Source: Desulfoscipio geothermicus (lineage in GTDB: Bacteria; Bacillota; Desulfotomaculia; Desulfotomaculales; Desulfallaceae). From it: 52,889 nucleotides of DNA. The stretch lies in contig JAENYF010000022.1 in assembly GCA_016841905.1 (NCBI GenBank), positions 1 through 52,889 of the forward strand. Direction: 5' to 3'. The position numbers and the translations under genes are program-made. This document shows positions 6,588 to 13,634 of the stretch, in pieces. Position 1 is the first letter of the stretch, and every line of letters starts with the position of its first letter. Under the pieces are notes generated by a model that was not told where the DNA came from, did not search any database, and saw only the letters and a list, made by a program, of their open reading frames with translations.

Positions 6588-7986
6588 CATCAGCGGACGC
6601 AAGATAAGCATCCGCACAAGGATACTGGTTATGGTGCTGTCGCTTATCGCATTCATTTTTTTAATGGTCCTGACCGTTTTTAACCTGCTGGTTGAAGAAT
6701 ACATCAAGAGCAGCGTAAACGAGCAACTTAAAGATGCAAGGAAACTAGTGCATGATGGGGCGATACCACCAAAACTCCCGTCGGGCAGGCAACCTCCGCC
6801 GGGGCCTGAATCCATCCCCGACATGCGAAGGCTGCCGGGAGGCCCAATGGACAAGGCCGAGGTGATGGTTGTCTCAGATAATTATGAACTCATCTTCCCC
6901 AATTCGAGCATGGCATTTATACGGAAATTTGATGAAATACAAGCTTTAGCTGCACAGCTGAAGTATGAGCAGGTGGACCTGCAAAGCAACGAAATCACAC
7001 GGGTTAAGGCCTCCGACCGGGAGTACTATTTTGTGTCGGCGAAAATGCAGCCGAACCCGTTCGGCGGCGTATCCTTTTTGGTGTACTATATCGACATGAC
7101 AGCGATCAAGTCCTTTGCAGGTCGCATCAATATTGTACTTTTGGCGGTTATGAGTATAGCCGGAATTCTGGCTGTAACGCTCTCTTTCTTCTTGTCCGGT
7201 CTGATTGCAAAACCCGTTAGGGAGCTTACACGGTTCGCCGTGAGAATCGGCAAAGGCGATTTTTCGAGAAGCACCTTTAATTATAGCGATATAGAGCTGG
7301 CGGAGCTAGCCGAGAGCATGAACAAAGCGGCGACTCAGCTTGATGCCTACGATAAGGAGCAAAAACAATTCTTCCAAAATGTATCGCACGAGCTTAGAAC
7401 TCCGCTGCAAGCCATTAAGTGCAATGCTGAAGGCATCGAGCAGAGGATTATGGACCCCGAAAAATCGAGCCGGGTAATCATAAGCGAAACCGATCGGCTA
7501 AGCGAAATGGTTGAGGATTCGCTTTACCTCTCGCGTATCGACAGCATAACAACAGGCAGTAAAATTGAGGAATGTGATTTGCGCGAGCTGCTTTCTAACT
7601 GTGTGGAGCGTCAAAGAAGCTTGGCAGCGGAGCGAAATATCCAGTTCGTTTTTAGATTTGATGATCAGCCGGTAAATATGTGCTGCGACGAAAAGCATAT
7701 CTCCCGTGCCTTTTCAAATCTCATATCGAACGCAATCAGATATGCAAAAACCAGGATCACACTTGCATGTCATCAGGCCAACGGCAGGATAACCATTTCG
7801 GTAGCCGATGATGGTGAAGGTATATCGAACGAAGACCTGCCGCATATCTTTGACCGTTTTTACAAAGGTAACGGGGGTAATTACGGTATAGGGCTTTCCA
7901 TTGTAAAGTCAATTATTGAGCAGCACCACGGCAAAATTGAAGCTCAGAACACCGGTATGGGAACCCTCTTCACAATCACCTTTTAA
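6580..7986 (+). CDS. membrane sensor histidine kinase
   Basis: About 468 residues and partner of the preceding regulator. A first membrane helix (about residues 13-35) and a second (about 187-208) frame an extracytoplasmic sensor region of about 150 residues with a Pro/Gly-rich segment. A HAMP domain follows. The HisKA box has its phospho-acceptor His in VSHELRTPLQ near residue 271. The ATPase domain carries N (NLISNAIRYA), G1 (DDGEGIS), F (FDRFYKGNGG) and G2 (GIGLSIV) boxes. GTG at 6580 is ten bases after AAGGAG; an alternative GTG at 6571 leaves only one base of spacing. A terminator follows, so it forms a two-gene unit with the regulator. Nearby co-directional genes (VTC, DUF4956, CotH) are possible targets. 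Confidence 0.92.
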   Translation: MSNISGRKISIRTRILVMVLSLIAFIFLMVLTVFNLLVEEYIKSSVNEQLKDARKLVHDGAIPPKLPSGRQPPPGPESIPDMRRLPGGPMDKAEVMVVSDNYELIFPNSSMAFIRKFDEIQALAAQLKYEQVDLQSNEITRVKASDREYYFVSAKMQPNPFGGVSFLVYYIDMTAIKSFAGRINIVLLAVMSIAGILAVTLSFFLSGLIAKPVRELTRFAVRIGKGDFSRSTFNYSDIELAELAESMNKAATQLDAYDKEQKQFFQNVSHELRTPLQAIKCNAEGIEQRIMDPEKSSRVIISETDRLSEMVEDSLYLSRIDSITTGSKIEECDLRELLSNCVERQRSLAAERNIQFVFRFDDQPVNMCCDEKHISRAFSNLISNAIRYAKTRITLACHQANGRITISVADDGEGISNEDLPHIFDRFYKGNGGNYGIGLSIVKSIIEQHHGKIEAQNTGMGTLFTITF

Positions 7987-8019
7987 AGGCAAGCAGGAAC
8001 AAGAAATATCTATTAAAAG

Positions 8020-8059
8020 GAACAGAGCAGTTGCCAGGCTGCCTGTTCTCTTTTTTTTT
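8020..8059 (+). terminator. intrinsic terminator after the two-component genes
   Basis: GAACAG and GCAG pair with CTGC and CTGTTC around a short loop (8020-8048), followed after TC by nine Ts (8051-8059). It separates the two-component pair from the VTC gene. Confidence 0.8.
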
Positions 8060-8212
8060 GCGGCAGTTTTGCGTCATTTTTACCACCTGTTTTCGGTGAT
8101 TTACAGCTTTCCCCCGGACTAAAATTAAGAATGGAAAGACAGGGTTGCCATTGGCCGCCTTCAATCCTTTTGGGTATAGATTGTTTTGAAAAAGAAAGTA
8201 GGGTGATGATTG

Positions 8213-8920
8213 ATGACTGGCTTAAAATATCGTGATGAATTAAAACACATCGTTACTATGGCAGATGCGCTGGTGATCAGGAGCAGGCTGTCTTGCATCC
8301 TGGGCACCGATAAAAACGCCGGGCCCGATGGCAGATACCATATCCGCAGTTTGTATTTCGATACTCCGGAGGACAAGGCCCTCTTTGAAAAGATGGAAGG
8401 GCTGCCGGTAAAGGAAAAATTCCGCATTCGCTTCTACAATCATAACCACGGCTTCATTAGGTTGGAGAAAAAAGTGAAACACTACAGCAAAACCGCCAAA
8501 CTTGGAGCAAGTATAACCAAAAATGAGGTACAGGATATCCTCGACGGTAGTATCACTTTCCTGAAAAAGTCGGATCAGCCACTGCTGCGGGAGTTTTACC
8601 TGAAGCTGAGGACGGAAAGGCTGAAACCCAAAACAATAGTAGACTATATGCGGGAAGCCTACCATTACCCGGCCGGCAATGTACGGGTAACTATGGACAG
8701 TGATATCAGAACGTCCATAAGTTCCACCGACCTCTTTGATGCCGGCCTGCCAAACGCAACAGCACTGGATTCCAGTATATGCATTCTTGAGGTTAAATAT
8801 GACGGTTTTTTGCCCGAGTATATCCAGGACATTGTGCAGCTGAACAACTGTACCTCAACCGCGTTTTCCAAATACGCGGCCTGCCGCCTGTATAATACGT
8901 CCATCAGAGGCATTATGTAA
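8213..8920 (+). CDS. VTC domain-containing protein (putative polyphosphate polymerase)
   Basis: About 235 residues forming a single VTC (triphosphate tunnel) domain. Charged tunnel-wall motifs can be seen in order: RDELKHIV, YHIRSLYFDTPED, KEKFRIRFYN, RLEKKVK, a VDYMREAYH segment near residue 145, and ILEVKYDGFLP near the C-terminus. In yeast Vtc4 such Lys/Arg/Glu residues hold and polymerise phosphate from ATP. Whether this one makes polyphosphate is inferred from the fold only. There is no SPX domain and no membrane helix; a membrane partner is probably the DUF4956 protein 35 bases downstream. ATG 8213 is six bases after GGGTGA; a TTG directly before it is less likely. Confidence 0.85.
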   Translation: MTGLKYRDELKHIVTMADALVIRSRLSCILGTDKNAGPDGRYHIRSLYFDTPEDKALFEKMEGLPVKEKFRIRFYNHNHGFIRLEKKVKHYSKTAKLGASITKNEVQDILDGSITFLKKSDQPLLREFYLKLRTERLKPKTIVDYMREAYHYPAGNVRVTMDSDIRTSISSTDLFDAGLPNATALDSSICILEVKYDGFLPEYIQDIVQLNNCTSTAFSKYAACRLYNTSIRGIM

Positions 8921-8955
8921 ACACTGAAGCTAGGCATTGAAGGGAGTGGGTTAAT

Positions 8956-9636
8956 ATGGAATTCAACTTTAACGACGTTTTTAATACTAATTTCCTGGAA
9001 AAGGTATCCGGTTTTTCCTTCACCGACGCGGCTTTGGCCATAACAGCCGCTTTCCTGGTGGGCATGTTCATATACCTTGTCTACAAGAAAACTTTTGGCG
9101 GTGTGATGTATTCACGGGCATTCAATATCTCGCTTGTGCTGCTGACCATGCTGACTACTTTAGTTATTCTGGCCATTACCTCAAATGTAATCATCGCTCT
9201 GGGCATGGTAGGCGCACTGTCCATTGTTCGCTTCCGCACCCCTATTAAGGATCCGATGGATTTAGTCTTTCTGTTTTGGTCCATAGTCACGGGTATAGTA
9301 ATTGGCGCCGGCCTAATACCCCTGGCCGTACTGGGTTCGGTAATCATCGGCATCATACTTATCGCCTTTGTCAGCCGGAATGTGATTGAAACACCCTACA
9401 TCGTGATCATCAACTGTGCGGACGAGAGCGCTGAAGGCAGTGCCGTGGACCTCATGAGAAAGATCTTCTCCAAATACCGCGTAAAGTCTAAAACCGTTAC
9501 CGCGGGAAAAGGTATTGAGCTGGTATATGAGATACGATTGAAAAACGGGGAGACAAGGTTTATTAATGAGCTGTCGGCCATACCGGGTATTACAAACTCC
9601 GCTCTGGTAAGCTTTAACGGAGAGTACGCATCCTAA
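8956..9636 (+). CDS. DUF4956 family membrane protein
   Basis: A 226-residue protein with an N-terminal soluble stretch, about four hydrophobic helices (roughly residues 25-45, 54-75, 80-100 and 112-140) and a C-terminal cytosolic domain of about 85 residues. The GALSIVRFRTPIKDP segment between helices is a strong signature of DUF4956. Members commonly sit next to VTC and CotH genes, as here; their biochemical role is not established. It is probably the membrane channel or anchor of the module. Tight spacing on both sides (35 and 14 bases) indicates one transcript with its neighbours. GGGAGTGGG precedes the ATG. Confidence 0.85.
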   Translation: MEFNFNDVFNTNFLEKVSGFSFTDAALAITAAFLVGMFIYLVYKKTFGGVMYSRAFNISLVLLTMLTTLVILAITSNVIIALGMVGALSIVRFRTPIKDPMDLVFLFWSIVTGIVIGAGLIPLAVLGSVIIGIILIAFVSRNVIETPYIVIINCADESAEGSAVDLMRKIFSKYRVKSKTVTAGKGIELVYEIRLKNGETRFINELSAIPGITNSALVSFNGEYAS

Positions 9637-9650
9637 AGGAGCGGATGGTT

Positions 9651-11477
9651 ATGATAAACACCAAGCTAATATTACTATCCCTGGTGCTGGTAGTTTTTGC
9701 AGCCCTGTTTATTTGGGCCTTTACAGTGTTCGGCACCGGCACCGTTAAGGTCTACGGAGATGAATATTTAACCAAGTACTTTCAAAGGGACAAAGTCATG
9801 CAAGTAAACATTCAAATCGATGAAGCTGATTGGAATCATATGATGGCCAACTCCACTGCAGAGGAATTTGTTACGGCCACGGTTGTTATAAACGGCGATG
9901 TCTACCCGTCGGTGCGAATAAGACCCAAGGGTAATTCCAGCCTCAGGTCGGTTGCCGGCAGCGAAAGCAACCGGTACAGCTTTAAGATAAATTTCAATGA
10001 TATAGTCGAAAACCAGACTATGGCGGGGCTGACCCAGCTAAACCTAAACAACTGCTTTTCTGATCCCTCTTATATGCGGGAATATCTCTCCTACCAGATT
10101 TTTGAGGAAATGGGGGTAGCCGTTCCGTCCTTCTCCTATGCTGCTGTATCTGTAAACGGCGAGTATTTTGGGCTTTACCTTGCAGTAGAGAGCATATTGG
10201 AGCCATATCTGGAAAGGAATTTCGGGGACATCACCGGGGACCTGTATAAATCCGTGGGTAATACCCTTAAATATAACGGAGACAACCCCTCAGACTATAC
10301 GGGCCTGGAAGTGAAGAGTACACTAAAGAATGCCGATTGGTCTAAGCTGATCAAAATGCTTGAGGTGTTGAATAACGGCGGTGACATTGACAAACATCTC
10401 GACGTCGACGCGGCACTAAAATATATTGCCGTCAGCGCGGCCCTGGTCAACTTCGACAGCTATCTGGGCAACTTCGGCCACAATTACTATCTTTATGAGA
10501 AAAACGGCGTGCTTACAATACTCCCGTGGGACTTAAACATGTCCTTTGGAGGGTTCAGCTTCGGCGATGATACTTCCAGGTTGTATATCGACGAACCGAC
10601 CCAGGGGGCGCTTACCGACAGGCCTCTAGTAGACAAACTATTAGCAAACGAAAAATATCTGCAAGCCTATCATGGTTATCTGAAACAAGTCGCTACCAAG
10701 TATTTAAGCGGCGGCTATTTGGAGGAGGAAACCGACCTGCTGTACGAGCTGATTTCCGAATATGTTAGGACTGATCCCACGGCCTTTTTCACCTATGAAC
10801 AGTTTGAGCAAAGCATTTCCGGCACTGACACCGGCGGTGCTGTGGAAGATAAAGAAACGGTAGGAGTAATAGCGGGCCGGCAGGAGAAAGAAAATGAAGA
10901 TCCCGCCCGTAATGGCTTTCAAATGAACGGGGCACGGGGTTTTGGCAACAATGCCTCCGGTATCCTGAAGCTTGCTGCCGACGTATCCGATTCAATCCAA
11001 AAGCAGCTCGGTGGGGAATTACCCTCCACCAATAACGGCAACGGAATGGGCATGGGTAGAGGCACGCCTAAGGGCGATATGCCCGATAATAATGCCGCAG
11101 GGCCACCGGGCCAACAGCGTCCCGGTGGGATTCGGATGCCACCGCGGGGTGCGGACATGGAGGCCATAGAGGCGCTTAGGCAGGAAATCAGGCAAGCGGA
11201 TGAGCTCAACGATGAGCTGCGTAAAAAAGCCGAAAAACTGAGCATTCCTAATGATATGCTCGAAATGATGGCCCGTGGCCGAGATCAAATAATGTTTGGC
11301 GGGATACGCCCGCCAGAAGGTGCCGATGGTAATCGCCCAATGGGTATGGGCAGGCAACAACAATCGCCCATTGACAAAAATGCATTAACCAGGCTAATGG
11401 TAGTATCAGGGGTGCTTATTACAGTAGGGATAACCATTGCCTTGTTGTTCAAGCGCAGAAGATATTATAAAGTTTGA
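9651..11477 (+). CDS. CotH-family atypical kinase, membrane-anchored at both ends
   Basis: About 608 residues. A signal-anchor helix (about 3-25) is followed by a CotH domain. Recognisable motifs are RPKGNSSLRS, RYSFKINF, LNLNNCFSDPSYMREYLSY, VNGEYFGLYLAVE and, later, LGNFGHNYYLYE and ILPWDLNMSFGGF, the last holding the DxN-type metal site of the kinase core. CotH of Bacillus is a spore-coat protein kinase. After the domain comes a roughly 150-residue low-complexity region rich in Gly, Met, Pro and Asn, a short charged helix, and a final membrane helix ending in KRRRYYKV. Such a terminal anchor is unlike Bacillus CotH, so this enzyme is probably held outside the membrane. ATG 9651 is nine bases after AAAGGAG; ATG 9645 is too close. 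Confidence 0.85.
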   Translation: MINTKLILLSLVLVVFAALFIWAFTVFGTGTVKVYGDEYLTKYFQRDKVMQVNIQIDEADWNHMMANSTAEEFVTATVVINGDVYPSVRIRPKGNSSLRSVAGSESNRYSFKINFNDIVENQTMAGLTQLNLNNCFSDPSYMREYLSYQIFEEMGVAVPSFSYAAVSVNGEYFGLYLAVESILEPYLERNFGDITGDLYKSVGNTLKYNGDNPSDYTGLEVKSTLKNADWSKLIKMLEVLNNGGDIDKHLDVDAALKYIAVSAALVNFDSYLGNFGHNYYLYEKNGVLTILPWDLNMSFGGFSFGDDTSRLYIDEPTQGALTDRPLVDKLLANEKYLQAYHGYLKQVATKYLSGGYLEEETDLLYELISEYVRTDPTAFFTYEQFEQSISGTDTGGAVEDKETVGVIAGRQEKENEDPARNGFQMNGARGFGNNASGILKLAADVSDSIQKQLGGELPSTNNGNGMGMGRGTPKGDMPDNNAAGPPGQQRPGGIRMPPRGADMEAIEALRQEIRQADELNDELRKKAEKLSIPNDMLEMMARGRDQIMFGGIRPPEGADGNRPMGMGRQQQSPIDKNALTRLMVVSGVLITVGITIALLFKRRRYYKV

Positions 11478-11489
11478 TAGTAAACATAA

Positions 11490-11518
11490 AGCCTCTCGGC
11501 CTGTGTTCCCGGGAGGCT
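11490..11518. terminator. hairpin between convergent CotH and methyltransferase genes
   Basis: A ten-base stem with one G-T pair (AGCCTCTCGG at 11490-11499 and CCGGGAGGCT at 11509-11518) lies between the two convergent stop codons. On the minus strand it is followed by TTTATGTTT, so it best serves the methyltransferase and may act in both directions. Confidence 0.6.
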
Positions 11519-11521
11519 AAG

Positions 11522-12280
11522 CTAAACTATAACCCGTTTAGTAAGTAGATAATTCATAAACTGACTATTATCACTAAAGTTCCCAAAATGATAATCGCCA
11601 AATATTCCTTTGACAGCTAAATTAAATTCATTACATAGTTCATCGATTTCATCATGAGAAATAAGTGAAAAGGCAATGTTTAAAAAACGTTTGTCTATCA
11701 GTTTGTTCTTACGATCGTAAATTTCATAAAACTGTGTGCCGGAAACCAGATTAGAAGTGCTATCAAATGAATTATAGTACGTTACTATTAATGTTCTATC
11801 ATTTGAAATGTCATATTTTCCCAAACATTTCAAATTTCCGTCAGCAGCTAGCTTTCTGTACTCCGGATTATATAACGTTATTAAAAAGTCGCCGCCATCT
11901 ACCAGATGTTCAGTGATTTTCTTTACAGCTATTTTTCGTTTCTTACTGTCGGTTATTTCAGAAAATGAGTTGAATGGTATAAAAACAAATTCGAACTTAT
12001 TATCAATATCAAGTTCACATATGTCTTGGCAAATTAGTAAGGGGGTTTTCCCATTTAGCTTTTTAGAAAACACATCAAGCATTTCCTGAGAATAATCAAC
12101 ACAAGTCAGATTAATTCCATTTTCAATAAGAGGCAACGATACCCTACCCGTTCCACACATTAATTCCAAAACATTACCGCGGTAGCCTTTACAAATCGAT
12201 TGATAAAATGGTATGTCAAAATCAACATTAACATAATCATCATAAATATCTGCAACAAATCCAAAGTCTATGTTTTTCAA
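11522..12280 (-). CDS. class I SAM-dependent methyltransferase
   Basis: A 252-residue protein. A VLELMCGTGRVSLPL motif I near residue 36 and NLTCVDYSQEMLDV (acidic motif II) identify a Rossmann-type SAM methyltransferase. IPFNSFSEI and GGDFLITLYNPEY follow in the order of the Methyltransf_25 group. The substrate cannot be predicted. The gene is distinctly AT-rich compared with the arginine or helicase genes, suggesting recent arrival. It starts at TTG 12280 with AAGGGGTGA upstream, and borders a strip of decayed genes. Confidence 0.82.
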   Translation of the reverse strand: MKNIDFGFVADIYDDYVNVDFDIPFYQSICKGYRGNVLELMCGTGRVSLPLIENGINLTCVDYSQEMLDVFSKKLNGKTPLLICQDICELDIDNKFEFVFIPFNSFSEITDSKKRKIAVKKITEHLVDGGDFLITLYNPEYRKLAADGNLKCLGKYDISNDRTLIVTYYNSFDSTSNLVSGTQFYEIYDRKNKLIDKRFLNIAFSLISHDEIDELCNEFNLAVKGIFGDYHFGNFSDNSQFMNYLLTKRVIV

Positions 12281-12420
12281 TAATAATCACCCCTTCGTGT
12301 GTTAAATTGGACTTGGGTTGTAACACGGTACTCTACACCTTATATTTAACTATGCTGTGACCGAAGTTCCTTAAATTTGCCTGTTAATTTCTCATTTTGG
12401 TAAGGCTCATCTGCTATCTC

Positions 12421-12689
12421 TTATATCCCATTGTACATAAAATCCCGCAAGGCGGGTTCTATATTTTTTAGATCACGAACTGCACCTTTAGTTAACTCAA
12501 TTTTATAGCTCGCCATTTTCAAAATGCTCCGAATGGCTTCCTCAAATGGAACGGTTTCTTCAACTAGCCTTTCCTCTATAAATTTATCAAAGGCTTTATT
12601 AAGTTCTGCTTTACGCTCAAAAAGTTTAGTTTTTAACTTTCACGTTGATAACCTAAAGCCATAAGTTCTTTCACTGACAAATCTTCCAT
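12421..12689 (-). pseudogene. remnant of a toxin-antitoxin pair (RelE/ParE-like toxin N-terminus)
   Basis: Reading the minus strand, 12421-12516 encodes MASYKIELTKGAVRDLKNIE and a few more residues before a TAA, matching the start of RelE/ParE toxins (about 85-95 residues when intact). The same frame is open upstream to 12639 (RKAELNKAFDKFIEE...), as an antitoxin C-terminus would be, with no stop between the two. Further upstream another frame gives MEDLSVKELMALGYQRES (ATG at 12689, stop at 12633), apparently the antitoxin start shifted by one base. Both the frame break and the truncation indicate decay. The toxin assignment is by motif only. Confidence 0.45.
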
Positions 12690-12717
12690 TTCAACAATTA
12701 TGGTAATTTCTTATACC

Positions 12718-13050
12718 TTAATTTCTTTCACCATCAATGTAAAATTCTAGTTTAGTGCCTTCTTTCCATTTTAAAGACAGACGGCTCAATGTTAAGGCAC
12801 GGCATCCAGCAACTTCACAAACAGAAAATACATTAATTGGGTAAACCCACATAATTCACCATGCGGCCTTTGACAGTAATATTATCGGCTTCGCTTAAAA
12901 TATGTGTTATCCTCCATTACATAGTCGGTTAATGCATTATGTAAAAATAGCTGCGCAGCACTTGGATCATCCGCAGCAATAGTAAATGACAAAGTTCCCG
13001 GGGCATCCCCTATGATAAATACCGGCCATACTGCTATAGCTACCTTTATT
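12718..13050 (-). pseudogene. unrecognised degenerate coding remnants
   Basis: Three minus-strand fragments in different frames read like protein but none is an intact gene. One ends at 12882 and includes PGTLSFTIAADDPSAAQLF with no start codon. A second continues it one frame over (ITHILSEADNITVKGRMV, ending near 12841). A third at 12718-12852 includes RLSLKWKEGTKLEFYIDGER. I do not recognise the family. Broken frames following each other suggest one or two old genes with indels. Confidence 0.35.
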
Positions 13051-13124
13051 TAACTAGACACGATTATAATCATAACTAGATAAATTTATATGTAGAGTTG
13101 AGCAATGTGACCAGGAGCAGAGAT

Positions 13125-13429
13125 ATGAACATCGATGATGCAACTCCCGTTATGGACATTTTCAATCATTACGTTGAATATAGTTATGCAACTTACCCGG
13201 AGAAAAATTACCTTATGCCATTTTCGAAGAGATATTTCTCAAGTCCGGGCCTGAGGGTTACCCCAGGATTGTTATTGAGCGTCCGGAAAATGTCGTCGCA
13301 GGCTCTGCCATGCTTCGTCCTTATAGTCCTATACCCGCCTTCAAGACTGCCGTTGAAATATCTTACTTCATCAAGCAAGACCTGACAGGCCAGGGATTGG
13401 GCATGAGATTAATCAACACACTATTGTAA
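13125..13429 (+). pseudogene. frameshifted, truncated GNAT acetyltransferase
   Basis: ATG 13125, with AGGAG upstream, opens MNIDDATPVMDIFNHYVEYS, the typical start of phosphinothricin-type GNAT acetyltransferases. At an A-run near 13202-13207 the frame shifts. The other frame then continues with PYAIFEEIFLKSG, VVAGSAMLRPYSP, VEISYFIKQDLTGQGLGMRL and stops at 13429. The acetyl-CoA loop (GQGLGMRL) is present but the last third of the domain is missing. One indel plus truncation makes it a pseudogene. Confidence 0.75.
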
Positions 13430-13634
13430 AGCCCATATTATTATCTAACATAAATTATTTTATCAAATAAGAGCTAATTTTTTCCTTCATTCAATAAATT
13501 AATAAAATTAATGACTTTTTTATATAAAAATTTCATCGGTTCGACACTAAAATTACCTGGTTCACGAAGGGAAAAAAGGATTGGTGTTAAAGTAATAGAA
13601 AAGCATTAATTTGAAACGGCGAGGGGTGTAGATA

